From Chamaea fasciata (Eukaryota > Chordata > Aves > Passeriformes > Sylviidae): 64,000 bases of DNA. This document shows positions 25,801 to 38,271 of the stretch, in pieces. Location: contig JARCOQ010000003.1 in the NCBI GenBank assembly GCA_029207755.1, positions 99,470,982-99,534,981 of the forward strand, in the 5' to 3' direction. A program made the position numbers and the translations under genes. The notes below the pieces were generated by a model. That model was not told where the DNA came from, searched no databases, and saw only the letters and a program-made list of their open reading frames with translations. Every line of letters begins with the position of its first letter. The first letter of the stretch is position 1.

Positions 25801-26329
25801 AAAAAGGAAATGAAGAAAACAGATCTGAGCCAATATATTCATAATAGCTTCTGGGAGACTGAAAGGCCACATGAATCTCAATTTGTGAACCATTTCTGCT
25901 ACAAAAGCAGAACAAATTCACGAAGGTGAACAGCTTGGCATTGGCACTTACAGAACAGGAATTTGAGGGGGTTTTCTTTAATCTTGCCTTTGAAGAGACT
26001 TAGAGATTGACAAGGAATGATGGAAGAAAGAAGGGTTAAACAATCTGGAAGCTGAACAGAAACACTGCTTTTATTTTGACCCATCTGTAATTTGTTTTTT
26101 TATATTTCAGCAGCACAAAACCAGAGATTTGCTATGAGCATTACTTTCTCAGCTCCAGAGGAGACCAGAGCAAAGCCTGCTGGTGACTTCATGGGGACTT
26201 TGCTCCAAAAGTGGTGAGGCGTCACTGGGCTTACACAAGAAGGCTTCCACTTTCTCCTGGCATCTCCACTGCGGTGCTGGACAGTGGAACTAAATTTTTA
26301 AACCATGAAAATACGGAAAACTGCAGCTG

Positions 26330-26700
26330 TGAATCCTATGATAACTCACAGAAAAATAGGGCTAGAAAGAGTCACGAGGGCTCATTTAATCTTTTATTCT
26401 CCAGTGTCAAGGCAGGTTGTACCACTTTATCATTTCTAACCACCTCCTGTGTGACCTGTATGTAGGATGATGGAAATTTCAGTCTCCCTAACTGCTGTCC
26501 TTACCTGCAGGATTTTTTTTCCCCATGCATGCTCTGAATTTTTGCTTGCTTTAATTCAAGCTCATTGCTCCTGCTTATGGTAGTAGACATCCATTTATGA
26601 CAACATTTTACGTAGATGGAGGATTATGTTTCCCTTCAGGCTTCACATAATTAGGCTAAACCCCTATTCAGCCAGCCTCTGCTCCTGGGGCATTTGCCCC
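26330..26700 (-). mobile_element. Possible ancient CR1/L3-like fragment
   Basis: The plus strand has AATAGGGCTAGAAAGAGTCA near 26355, similar to the ATAGGGCTAGAAGGGACC-type end of older CR1 families, followed by a CCACCTCCTGTG block and a TTCAGGCTTCACATAATTAG segment near 26636 that could match the CTCCAGGCTAAACA region. The match is patchy, so this may be an old, heavily mutated copy or chance resemblance. Confidence 0.4.
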
Positions 26701-29700
26701 CCCTGCTTGGCAGCTGGGCTCTCTGCAAGCTCCATTCCTCGAGACACAGCACATCACTCTGTCTTGTGTGGAAGGGTAATTTCCCATTGTATGGGCTCCT
26801 CTCCTACTATACCCACACTAGAACATCTATGTTCTGCACAACAACATGACATTGTTAAATCATGTTCACTCTGCAATCCACAACCACCCTCTCATCTCTT
26901 TTTTTGGCAGCTGAAGCCAGGCTGTGTTTGCACAGCTGATTGTTCCTGCCTACCTCACACGCGTCTCTACTGAACTGCATCCTTTTCCCAGGCCTTTTCC
27001 CCATCTTTTTTCCCTTGTCTTGAATTGTCATTCTGCCCTTTTCCTGCCCACAGCTCCCACTTGCCTTGCTTTATCTATAAGCTGACAGGCATACTCTCCA
27101 TTTCTCAATCATCAGAACCCTCAGCAGATGCTCTTCTCTTTAATTGATCCTAATGTTTTTGGACACAAGGGAAAAATATGTGATGCTTTACCTGCCACCC
27201 CCTTTAGAACTCTAAAAAGCTGAGTGTCAGAGAAATGGAATTTGTTCTGTTTGGAGCAGGAACCCCAGAGCAGGGCTGAATACATTTTTGACTGATAGAG
27301 TAATTCTCACTTGCTCTCTCCAGTTGCTTCATGTCCTGACAAATAACTCCTGCACTTGCAAACAGAGGAGAGGGTATCTGCTTATAATACATACCCCTCT
27401 TGTGCACACTAAATGGCAATGGCATATAGGAGAGCCTTTTGCTTTGGAAGATGCCAGTGCTCTTCGTAAATGAAGTCTCTAGAAAATCATAGCTTACCAC
27501 TATGTAAAGAGCCCTTGTTTGATAGTGTGCTATGGCAGTGCCCAGTAACTTCATACTGGTAATGAATAATGCTGTAACAGGGAACTTGTGAAAACAGGAG
27601 CTGACTCAGGAGAGACCCCTCTGCCAATTCACATATGTCTTCAGTTAGGAGGTACAACTGCAAATGCCTGGTCCTGTGCCAAACAGGACACTGGACATTG
27701 AAACAACTCTGAAGTAGTGATAATCTTCTTGTTGGTCTTAAGTAGCCTGCCACTTCTGGCTTGAATAAAACTGAATTCTCAGCTGCTGTTACTAAGAAAA
27801 AGCCATAACCTCCTGCCTGTATGTGGATATGCTCTTTTAACCAGCAAACAACACATAGAGGCAGAGTTGGTGGATCCTGGGGGATCCTGTGCAGAGTCTT
27901 CTGGAGCCCTCTGAGATGCTGAGGGCTCTGGGATTGCATGGTGTCAGCCATAAACCAGTCACCCAACACTGGCTCCTCCAGCACTCAATTAAAACATGCC
28001 CAGTACGCAGCCTGACTACATGTGTTAGCACACAGACTATGAAAGCCCCACATCTCTCTACCTGAGAAGGGGGAGTTAAATGGGCCGTCCCAAAGATTCA
28101 ACATCTACCTGGGCACAGTAATGCCTGGCTTTAAACTCAGGAAAATGAAAGAAAACTTCTGTGTTTGCTTGCTGGTGACTCAGGGCTCAGGGTTAATGTT
28201 TTCACACTTGCCATAAAAAATATGGACTAGAAATATAACTGGTTAGGAAATTGAAGGTCTGTGTCTGCAAGCAACACATGAATTCCTGCATCCGGGGCTT
28301 TTAAAAAAGCCTACATGTGACATGGTCTGCAAACAAACGGGGATTTTATGAACCAGTGGTAACACAGTAGACATGGCAGTGGAAGCAATGTAGAAGTAAA
28401 ACAGGTTAAGATCGCATATAACAAAATATTTCAGTAAATATCACTCCCTATTTACACCTGGGGTATGAATGCTAACCTGAAACAATTGTACTCCTTTCTT
28501 TTATGCCTTTCCTACTAAGTGGTGTTATTTAGAGGTGTTAATTTAGATTTCTACTCACTTAATCATTTGTAGGGGCTGCTTTCTCTGCCTGGGCTGAATC
28601 CACCCCAGGAGGAGCTGTCTATAAGACTTTACAATTCTGCCAAGTCTGAATTTGATCCACTATGCTCTGTTGTCCTACTAATGCATCTGTCTTGGGTCCA
28701 AGTGCTCGCCTGGTTTGAACTATAATTATCCTAAAACTAGATTTTTCTAAATTCCATTCCCTTGTAGCTTTTTATAGTTCTGTGAATTAATTATTCAGAG
28801 CTGTAGAAGTTCTCAGCAGTGCTTTTCCATAGCTTTTATGGATGTGGATGCATTTCACTCATGTAGAGCAGAGCATGCACCAGAACTTCAGAAGGGGACA
28901 AGGGAAAGACTTTGTCCAAATGTTAAACAAGCTGAGTTCAGCATGTCCTCCTCTGACACCATCTTCTTGAATCTTTTGAGGCATAGATAATCTCTGAGGC
29001 TAAAAGTGTCTGTATTCCCTCCCTAGCTTTTTTAGGCTTTCAAGTCTCCCTTTTCGTGTTACCGGTTGATGCCACCTGTAGCACTGTGGGGCAGCTGGGG
29101 CTGCTGTGAGCATGAGGACCAGTGTGGCTGTAGAGCGGAGCACTGCCAAAAATACCTCCACATTTTGGCTGGGATGGGAGTGAGGTGCAGCTGGGGTGCA
29201 GTAGAGACTGGCAGACACAGACTTCTAGCCTGGAACCAGAAGCTGGGAAGAAGTCAACAGCATCATTTTGCTGCTGAGAGTGAGTGGATGTGTGTTTGGG
29301 GATGGCTGGGCTCTTGGGGACATGTGAGAGGGGTGTCTCTGGGATGCTGGCTGGGGAAGATGTGTCCTAATAAAGCATAAAGCTTTGTTTGAATTTTACT
29401 TGAGCAGAAAGTTAGTAGGAGGATTTGAATGTCGTGGAAGCATCAAATCACAGACCTATGGGGCTGCTACTGGCACAGTTCTTCTGGCCTGCTCAGCGAG
29501 GCCTGAGCAGTCCCCAAAGTAGGTGTGTGGGGAGATGTGCCCACACTGAGATGTTGCTCCTGCCCTCACCAGGATCACCTCATCTTCCCAGTGAGTTACA
29601 GCCACTTCTTCCACTGGGTCTTTCTCCCTGGAAAGGCCACTCGCACACTGTGGGTTTCCATCACACAGAGCAGTGAAGGGAAAGGTCTGTGCTGCAGCTG

Positions 29701-30604
29701 CCAGGCACAGAGCAGGACCCTGGCTTCCCTGCATTTGACTCTGCAGAGGCAATACAGCAGCACCAGCAAATGAGATTGGGCCTCTTCTGCCTCCCACATC
29801 CTCCTTTGGGTAAATGTAGAGTGTGTACTTTAATTAGTGATGATACATGAGGGAGACAGGAGATGAAGCAACATTCAAATTAAGTATCTGCAGAGCTGGT
29901 AAGAAGGTAAATATGAGCTCCCAGACTTGGGGGATTTTTTTTAGTCCCTTCTTTTGCTGCAATAGTTTGAGTTTTAATTCAAAAAGCAAACAAAATGATG
30001 TTGCAATATTTTTTTCCACCAAAATGCACCTTGAGGTCCACCATCACAGGCCTCTGAGCTTTATGGCACTGCAAAGCCCAGTGAATTAGTGGGGCTCCCA
30101 CTGCAGCTGGGGACCAGGCCATTCCCAGGCACAGCATTCCATCAGGCAAAGGGTTTTTTGGTTCCATGCTGCAAACCCAAAGTGAGAGCAGTGGGCTGCA
30201 CGATGCCTCCATCCCTCGCAGATCACCCTTTGACAGAGGCAAGCCACGGCAGGTTTGGAGCCTTTCCTCAGGAGCAGAAGCTTCAGTGACCTGCTAACTA
30301 GCCTGACTCCTCTGTCCCATCCCTTTGCACTGTCGGGGGAGAGGGGGGGAGCTGTAAGGACACCTCTGCCCCTACCTCTGCATGTATTTCTGCTCCCATG
30401 ATCAGGGATCACTGCTCACAGTTGTGTACTTTGTACCACTGCTCATCCTGGGACATCTGAACAGCTCATACTTCACACTGAGCATCCTCTTTCCTGCTGT
30501 CATGGATGGGCCTTCAGACTGAAAGCAGGTGGGATGCTGAACACAAATATTACACAGGTACCAGAAGGATAAATGAAGGTTTATTGAAGAATAAATTAAC
30601 CTTA

Positions 30605-30606
<2 letters not shown>
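26701..30606. other. Gene-free stretch
   Basis: No recognised gene or repeat family. A minus-strand frame of 165 codons (27487-27984) and several frames near 29000-30400 lack domains and splice context. The region 29060-30420 is somewhat GC-richer than its surroundings but is not a CpG island. Confidence 0.4.

Positions 30607-30637
<31 letters not shown>
30607..30637. repeat. Poly-T run of 31
   Basis: An uninterrupted run of 31 T. On the minus strand it is a poly-A. I looked for a retrocopy next to it and found no recognisable cDNA, no poly-A signal at the expected distance and no clear target-site duplication, so it stays an unassigned homopolymer. Confidence 0.97.
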
Positions 30638-30638
<1 letters not shown>

Positions 30639-32754
30639 TAAGTGCTAAGCTTCCTCTGTGTCTTATATGACAGATTTTTGTTTGATTTTGTAAGTAATAC
30701 AGTATTTATTTTTTGGACAAAGCACGTTTCATAGCAAAATATGTTTTTTAAAGCATTTTGAACTGATAAACACCAAGTATTCACACCCCCTTTGCTGTGA
30801 TTTCACCTTAATAATGATTTTGGTGTTTCAGCATGAGTCAGGCAACAACAGAGGAATTGCTGTAGAAATTTTGCTACAAACCTCTCTGAAAAAACAGTTA
30901 TGAGTCAGAGGAAACTCAACTGAATTTTACTGGTTCAGGACTGGCTTGGTTGGATCTGTAATTTCAGAAACCAAATTCCACACCTGGAGTCGTCTACAGC
31001 TGAGCTAATAATTGGGTGTCTGTGTTTTTATTTCAATGCCACCACTGGGAGATAGGACCTGCCCTGAGGAAAGGGTGGCTGTCAGTGGCCACCGATGCCA
31101 GGCACAGAGAACCCCACTAAAACAGGAGATTTCCTGCAGTGATGACTCCAAAGAAGCAGCCTTTTTTCCAATGGAAAATTGCATTGTCAGGGTGAAAGAA
31201 AAGCATAACTAGCAGAGAATAGAAAAGGAAGATACTGGAAGACCCCAAAAGCTCCAGAGTCCCTACTTTTACTTTCTGCCCCTGCCAGTGTAATTTGTTT
31301 ACCTATCTTTTTTGTTACCATAAATTAAATTTTGTGTGCCATTAAAGGCTGGTTGTTTCTGACAGGATGTCAAAGAAAAGCAGTAGTTGTGTCATTCTTG
31401 GGGGTTCATGTGTGGAAGTTCAGTAACCTGCTCTTTGCCTAGTTGAAGACAAACTGTACATTAATTATACAATGCTGAAACCCTTACAGGAAAGGTGACC
31501 CAGTCCAGCACTTTTAGGAATACATCTGGTTTAGGAACTTATCGGGTTCTCTTTATTATTTCTCAGTCTCTGTCAGCATAAAGGCATGCCTCTAAAACCT
31601 CTGTCAGGATAAATTTTTCTCAGGTACCACCAGCATGGAGTACATAACTGAATTTCTCTTACTTGCCTGGATATAATTTGATATGAAACAGATGTATGAA
31701 ATGGACACCTGGTATCATGATAATATAAAAAAATCTGGTGGTATTTGCATGGCAATCAGAGCTCAGAGGAGCTGCTGTGGCTCCAATAAGTTGTGCCTTT
31801 GAATGCTGTCAGGAGGATCAGCTGAGCGTGGCTGTACCTTGCCAGAACACCAATGGGATGCTGATAATAACACTGTCACACATTGTCCGGGATCCTTTTG
31901 TGGGCTCTTTTATTGGATTATTGTCTGTTTGGAGAGGGGAAAATATCCTCTGCTTGAAGCAGATTGCCTCATGGTTTGTGTTGTGTTAAAAGGTGATCAA
32001 ACATCCATGGAAACTGTGAGCCTTTTTAGTCTCAAATCTGCTGCCTCTCTCTCTGTTGGTTTTATTTTTAAAAAGTGCGTGTTTTCGTAGTGCTGTGGCA
32101 AAAGTAGTGCAGGATGCTTGGCAAGGCTAGAAAGCAGCCTGCCCTGGGGAGAAGTCCTGCCATTCCAGCAGGAGTCAGGGGATCTGCTCCCACGTGCCTG
32201 CCACAGACTGGCCACTGTGGCTTTGTGGGATCACAGGTTGGGTGCTCCAGTTGATGGGAAACACACATGAATTTTTCAGGCCAGTGAGTGAACGTGGTTG
32301 TCTGCATGCTTGGAATTAAGTGTGTTTTTCAATACTTCAAGTCAAAGCTTCAGGCTGGAGAACTGGGACATGCCTGCAAGAGCATGGGGGATCTGGTGAT
32401 TATCTAAATGCATAATCAATATCTCTGTTTACTTACTACTGTGCATTTGTCAAATGCCCAATAGTGTGATTACCCTATTTAAGTATTTTCTTCAGGCATA
32501 AAGCAACCTTTCCAAAATTACTAACTTTTTTCTCAATCAAAGTGTTGTTACTTAATACTTTTAGTGTCCTCCCCTGTGATTTACTTTCTCTTAATTACCA
32601 ACAAGCGCAATACAAGAGCGCTCCACTCCCAGTGCCAAAATTAAACTGACTTTCTCCAAATTGCATTGAATGATCCACGTGGCTTGTGCCTTCAGGTACT
32701 AAGCAGGAGACCTCAATCCCATGGGAAGTGCTGCTTTATGAGGCACTCTGTTTT
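30638..32754. other. Gene-free stretch
   Basis: Mixed unique sequence with short open frames on both strands, none with a domain. No repeat family, RNA gene or splice pair recognised. Confidence 0.4.
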
Positions 32755-33065
32755 CAGAGAATCACAGATTGAATTGGTTTGGAAGGGACCTTTAAAATCA
32801 TCTAGTCAAAGCCCCTGAAATAAGCAGAGACATCTTCAACTAGATCAGATTGCTCAGAGCCCCAGTCAACCTGCCTCCCTGGAAGTTTACAGGGACAGGG
32901 CATGTGCCAGGGTCTCACCATCCTCATTGTAGAACATTTCTCCTATCTAGTCTCAACATGCCCTCTTTTAGTTTAAAACCATTACCCCAAGTCCTACTGT
33001 AACAGGCCCTGCTAAAAAGTCTGTCCCCATCTTTCTATAAGCCCACCTTAAGTATGGAAATTAAT
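32755..33065 (-). mobile_element. CR1 LINE 3'-end fragment
   Basis: Reversed CR1 3' end on the plus strand: AGAATCACAGATTGAATTGG at about 32757, GGAAGGGACCTTTAAAATCA, CAACTAGATCAGATTGCTCA near 32837, and ACCATTACCCCAAGTCCTAC near 32985, fading at TTAAGTATGGAAA. It is diverged and carries small indels. No intact frame remains. Confidence 0.92.
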
Positions 33066-33368
33066 TTCAATTATAAGTCTTTCAGGGTGGTTTCATGCAG
33101 ATGGGAGCAGCATGAGGACATGGGTGTCCCAGCAGTAAGGTCTGAGCCCTGGATGAGAAGTGTAAACACAGTACAAAGTCCCTTAACCCCAGGGTGCAGG
33201 GGAAGCAGCACCCTGCTTCCAGTGTGCAGAATGCCCTGGCTTTTGCAGGGCTCTGGAAGGCATCCCAGAGCATGCAGGCTGGAAGACCACTACAGTATCA
33301 TCTTGTTGGCTCCAGCATCCTAGAAAGTGATGTCAGATTTCTTTATCCTTCTCTTTTGTTCAGCCATA
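33066..33368. other. Gene-free interval between CR1 copy and purine tract
   Basis: Ordinary sequence with overlapping open frames on both strands and no domain. Nothing further seen. Confidence 0.4.
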
Positions 33369-33369
33369 T

Positions 33370-33442
33370 GAAAAAAGAAAAAAAAAAAAAAAAAAAGAAA
33401 AAAGAAAAAGAAGAAGAAAAAAAAAGAAAAAAAAAAAAAGAG
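33370..33442. repeat. A-rich purine-only tract, 73 bp
   Basis: Only A and G for 73 bases, mostly A runs broken by single G bases and a GAAGAAGAA segment. It is a low-complexity expansion. It produces lysine- and phenylalanine-repeat frames that are artefacts. Confidence 0.95.
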
Positions 33443-36400
33443 TGGTCTCAGCAAGACTGAAAGTTGTTGTGGGGAAACACCAGGCTTAGAATAGTATTTT
33501 TCATTGCCCCGGTTGAACAAAAATACTTGGCATTACAAAAGCTTTGCAAGGCAAAAACTAATTTTCATTTAGACACACCAGGTTTTTTTTCCATTCTTAT
33601 TTTCTGACTTTTGCATTCTCCTGTTGTGTTTCAGAATAGAAACAAGTAACAGTATTGATACTTTCTGCTGCACTGAAACACTTGAGTCTTTTTACTCTAT
33701 TACCCCTTTCTCTGCATAAATTTGCCATGTTGAACAACAAAACCAGAGTTGACTCTATTACTCTCACAGAGTTTTTCAGTGGCTACTTCTCTCTGTAGGA
33801 ACTCATCCATTTCAAGAGCTCTCTGTTATTTTCTGCTCAGTCAAATTAGACATGTCATTTTGTGTTTAGAAATTGCTGCTGCTGCTGCCAGCATGAGGAA
33901 ATAGCCTGGGTGAGAATGCCAAGCCCAGGTGGGAATGCCACGGGATCACGGGCAGACACCCAAGGCCCTGCTGCTCTGCCCTGATGGTGGATATCCTCGT
34001 GCAGAGACCCTCTGGGACAACAGGGTTGTTGGTAGATGCAACTGGAAATAATCCTGAGCAGGCTATGGAGTGTAGGAAATTCCAATTTTTTTTGCTAATA
34101 GATACAGCTAAAATGCCCCTGGCCACAAATTTTGTTTGATGATGATACCAGCAAATATTGTGGCAAACCCTACAGTCAAAAACTCTAGCAAAGCACCATA
34201 GTGAGAAATGAGACTTTTAAATTTTCCTTATTTAGCAAAGTCTTCCTCTTTTTACGTAAGAAACTTCAATATTAAAATCTTGTCTAAAAACCTAACTTTA
34301 GTGTCTGACATAGCAACTGCAGCCTGGGAGGCAAAATCAGGTCCTTTTTAGGTTTCCATGTAATAAATGGGTAGACAACAGTAAATTAAATGAAAATGTG
34401 TCAGTTTAATTCATAAATTCTTCACCTCTGTCAAGCCTAATTTTTTTTAATATCTCCACCCTCAGTCTTTCTATTATAGGAGAGAAAAACCACGCAGCCA
34501 ATTTTCCTTTATGTTGGTTTAATTGTTGCTCTTTTTGACTTTGAAAAGGATACCAAGTGTTCTCATATATGTAAATGTGCCTGATGACTTTGGCTGTTCA
34601 AATACTAAGGCCCCCGTAGGCACTGGGGTGTCCCTGGGGCAAACTTAATATAAACGTAGGTAGAAAGTGTATTTTTGTGTTTGTCCAGCTGTGCAGGCTC
34701 ACATCTGCTGTTCTCAGGCTTGCTGCCAATCATTGCAGCTCTTACCATTTATTTTTCCTTGCAGAGGAAGAAAACACCCAAGACAATCCTGCTAAGAGAA
34801 AGAAGTGCAATCCTGAAAAGGTGGACTATTGACACTATTATTGTTACTTTCTTTTGTCATCTGTCTGATGTTACTGGCATAGTGGTAGGCATAGCAAGTA
34901 GGTTGGAGATGAAAAAGTATGCAAAAATTACCTTAAATAATGTGTTGTAGCTACATTCTCTGAACACTTGCTCTGTGTTATACTATTCAAACAAGACAAA
35001 GAACCTACGGAGGTAACTAGCAGATTCCCTTCTCCTGCCTCTCCCCATCCTTCAAGGTCATCTAAAATAGGCCAGGGAAGTACACTAGAAAATACTGCAG
35101 GGAACAATCTTGCTTTGGCAGGAAAATGCATTGTAAATTCTACCAGCTCTTTTTCACTTCCAGTTTCTGTGATCCAGATGACTGGCAAAACCCCTTGGTA
35201 TATTTGTTTTGGTACTACATGAAATACTAGGTCTGCCACTTCAGGTGATGCTGCTTGCCCATACAGAAGGAAAGAACCATGGATGCAACTGGCATTTCCC
35301 AAGTTATGTTTGCCTGGTTAGTCTGACTCGGAAAAGAAAAGGAGCACAAAGAGGCGTTAAACTTCCCAAAGAAAGAGGGGGCAAAGATTCAAGCCCCAGC
35401 ATCTGGTAGCAAAAATAGGAGGCGTTATACATGAGCATCCAGAGGTTTATCATTGGAATTCAAAATTTATCAAAGAAAATAGTTCTGATTAACAATTTTC
35501 TCTCTAATTTCCCCAAGCACCTTCCAACCAGCTTGGTTTTATCTCAGGTAAATAACAGTGGCTCATGTCTCCATTACTGTTCTCACTTGAATTTCTCTAA
35601 AGTGATCCCTCATTGAGGGATTTTCAAAAACAAGATTAAAAGAGGATTAAAAAAAATTACATTGTCTTTTGAAATACTGCTTTCTTCATCAAACATACAT
35701 TGAGAGGAAGCTCAGTGATGGAGGGAGTCTCAGGGCTGCTCCTCCAACCTCTCCTGCAAGGCTGTTCTGCAAATGGCCCAGCCAGGCAAGAGCTCCTTCC
35801 CAGGCAAAATTGCTGGCCAGAAGCTTCCCTTGGGGAAGTGCCATGTGCCTCCAGGACACAGTGCGGGGATGACCACGTCCCCAGTTCAAAGGCAGAAGAC
35901 ATGCTTTTGCTGTCACTGTTTGCAGAGGAGGCAAGTCCTGTCTCTTCTGGGAGAGGCAGATCAGAGCCAGCCTGACCTGCAGCAATCTTCCTTGCCAGAC
36001 GCCTGGCCACCTCTGGAGCAAATTGTCACCTTCAAAGACACCACCAGCACTTTCCATCCCAACAATCATGACAGATATCAGAAGACCAATGAGAAAAGAG
36101 GACTTCAATCCTTAATCCTCGCCAGCATTTTCTTCCTTTGCTTTTTGGTGCTGGGCTGGCCAGGTCAAGTCGATAAACTGCTGAAAAAAGGTAAATACCA
36201 CTTTAATCTCTTCCTTCAGTTAATCATGGCAAACCACAGGAAGGCAGATAGTAATTCAAGATTAGCAATAGCCTTATGAAGCTCACATTATTACTGAAGA
36301 AATTTAAAAAGCCACACACCTCAAATACCTTAGTTTCCATCTAATCCCTTGATGATTAAACCCCAGACAGCAAAAAAACCCTTCACACATTATCTTCAAA

Positions 36401-36663
36401 TTCAGCATAATTGGAATGAGGCAAATGAATCCAATTTAATCTCTCTTTGTTTCTCACTCCTGACTGTGGAAACAGAATGAAAAGCAGAAAGAAAAATCAA
36501 ACAAAAGGTGAGATGCCAGAGCAGTTGTGGATTTAAGTTTGCTAAAGTCCAAGCTGGGTCATCATGGGATTATTACAGATAGGCTTAACAAACATACATC
36601 ACCAAAAGAAGAACATCAAATAAGCCAAATATACCCAGTGGGACCAATTTTGCAAATGCTTTC
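33443..36663. other. Gene-free stretch
   Basis: No convincing gene. The plus frame at 35773-36279 (168 codons) contains one hydrophobic stretch, LILASIFFLCFLVLGW, ahead of a possible GTAAAT donor at 36191, but has no recognisable domain. Two other frames (a 139-codon minus frame and a 91-codon plus frame) overlap it. I do not call it. Confidence 0.4.
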
Positions 36664-37120
36664 ACAGAATCAGAGAATCATTTAGGTTGGAAAAGACCTC
36701 TATGATTATCAAGCCCTGCCATTAACCAAACAGTGCCAAGTCCACCACTAAACCATGTCCCTAAGTGCTACATCTACTCATTTTTAAATACCTCCAGGAA
36801 TGGTGACTATACCACTCCACCCAGGGCAGCCCATTCCAATGCTTGACAATGCTTTCTGTGAAGAATTTTTCCCTAACAGTCAATCTAAATCTCCCCTAGC
36901 AGAGCTTGAGGCCATTTCTTCTTACTCCACCACTTACTATCCTGGAGAAGAGATCGACCTCCACCTAGCTACAACCTCATTTCAGATCATTGCAGGAAGT
37001 GAAAAGGTCCTCCACAAGCCTCATTTTTTCCAGGCTAAACACCCCAGCTCCCTCAGCCGCTCCTCATAAGACATATATTCTAGATCCTTCACCCGCTCCA
37101 TTGCTCTTCTAGGAGGGGAG
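36664..37120 (-). mobile_element. CR1 LINE 3'-end copy
   Basis: Reversed CR1 3' UTR on the plus strand: CAGAATCAGAGAATCATTTA, then GGTTGGAAAAGACCTCTATG near 36688, CCACTAAACCATGTCCCTAA at about 36749, GGGCAGCCCATTCCAATGCT near 36823 and a TTTTTCCAGGCTAAACACCC block near 37024. This belongs to a CR1 subfamily different from the copy at 0.64 kb. There is no intact reading frame. Confidence 0.94.
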
Positions 37121-37425
37121 AAGCAGCCCTCATGAACTCACTGCAGGAGTGGATCTGCAGCCTCTTTTCATCTCAGACTGTTTGTGAGCAGTTGTCAGCT
37201 TTCTATGGCTACTTTTCTTCATTTCCCCAGGGATTTCTGTAACTCAGGAATTGATCATTAGCAACCATTAGGACTCTAAATCATTGGATATCTTGCTGGT
37301 ATTTCTCTGGTTGGCTGTCTGGATTGAACCATCTTGCATGCTGGAAACTGTGATTCTTGAAGAAAGAAGTTGGGCATAAATGACAGCAACACCTCATTTG
37401 GATCTTGTTGTGTGTTCCCCAATAG

Positions 37426-37529
37426 TTGTTGAATACAGAATTATTTTCAGTGTTTATGTAATTTCTTGTGGGATAATACACAGAACATTAAAGGGCTCAA
37501 AGAGAGCAGCAGCCACAGACAATTTTCAA
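37426..37529 (+). other. Weak candidate exon, 104 bp
   Basis: The tract GTGTGTTCCCCAATAG gives an acceptor and CAA followed by GTAAGTAC a strong donor at 37530. One frame stays open through the segment (VEYRIIFSVYVISCG and onward). The peptide has no recognised family. It lies just left of the GC-richer block that precedes the CpG island, on the opposite strand from the candidate exon at 38.05-38.27 kb. It may be chance. Confidence 0.15.
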
Positions 37530-38049
37530 GTAAGTACCCACCGACCATGGAATGTCCCCGAGCCTCCCAACACAGGCAGACTTGTTCAGAGCAGTGCTGA
37601 GCCGGGGGCAGAGCCGCACAAAGAGACCCACTTGAGGGTCTCCCCAAACGGAACACAGTACTCACAGCTGCCACTCCCCGTTGAACCTGGGCAGCCTGGA
37701 GAAGAGCCACTGCAGCCTCAGAAATGGCTGCAGGTCTCATCTCAAAACCTGTCCGCTGCAGGTCACCGGGCAGTGCCACACAGAGGGACACCTGCTGCTG
37801 TTGGGGCTACAGGTTGACAACCACATTAATAAAGAAAGTGGGGTTAAGCACCATAAACTGTTTTGTCGCGCCAGACGTGAGCCCTGAGGGCTGTAAATCT
37901 TGGAGGAGGCCTCAAGTATGTACTTGCTCTGTTGCCACCTATTCCTGGGCGGAGTGGTGTCGTCACCCGTGCCACCGCCCTTGCTGGCAGAGCAGCCGGA
38001 GAGGCACGGCGGGAGCCACAGCCCCATCCTTCAGCCCGGCCGCGCTTAC
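37530..38049. other. GC-richer block of unclear nature
   Basis: GC and CpG content rise here relative to the left flank. The block contains a 7-bp-stem hairpin, GAGACCC/GGGTCTC with a 6-base loop (37623-37642), an AATAAA at 37827-37832, and then a TTTTGTCGCGCCAGACGTGA segment about 35 bases on. That layout loosely resembles the end of a retroviral LTR followed by a primer-binding site, but neither LTR edges nor viral genes can be found. It could equally be intron of a divergent gene. Confidence 0.25.
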
Positions 38050-38271
38050 GTCGGCAATGCTGGCATAGGGAAGGGTTTGCTGGGAAATCAATCCAAAATT
38101 CACATATCTCCTGCGAGGAGAATCCAGCTTCAAGCAGGCGAAGTTGACAGCGCTGGTGGTTAGATAGAATTTTCCATTATATATTCCTGGTTGAGTTGCT
38201 TCTAGTTTAAACTGTTCTATAGTTTCAAAGTCTGTTCTTTTCCTTGGGCTCACATTTTTATTATTTTCTTT
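38050..38271 (-). other. Candidate protein-coding exon on the minus strand, product unknown
   Basis: Read on the minus strand, the frame is open from 38271 and reaches GCCGAC followed by GTAAGC, a consensus donor, with the last exon base at 38050 and the frame at a codon boundary. The peptide contains FETIEQFKLEATQPGIYNGK and later SPRRRYVNFGLISQQTLPYA. Its composition is protein-like and unlike the homopolymer-driven frames nearby. I do not recognise the family. A problem is the acceptor: the best one, TTCTCCCAG ending at 38277, puts a TGA two bases inside the exon in this frame, and there is no ATG in the frame. A weaker AG further in would be needed. It could also be a pseudogene exon. Confidence 0.35.

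Noticed and set aside
30607..30780. Processed retrocopy with a poly-A tail (minus strand)
   Set aside because: No known coding sequence beside the poly-T, the nearest AATAAA is too far from the tail, and no target duplication was found.
35773..36279. 168-codon plus frame with one hydrophobic stretch
   Set aside because: Several overlapping frames on both strands, no family match, and the single hydrophobic run is weak evidence.
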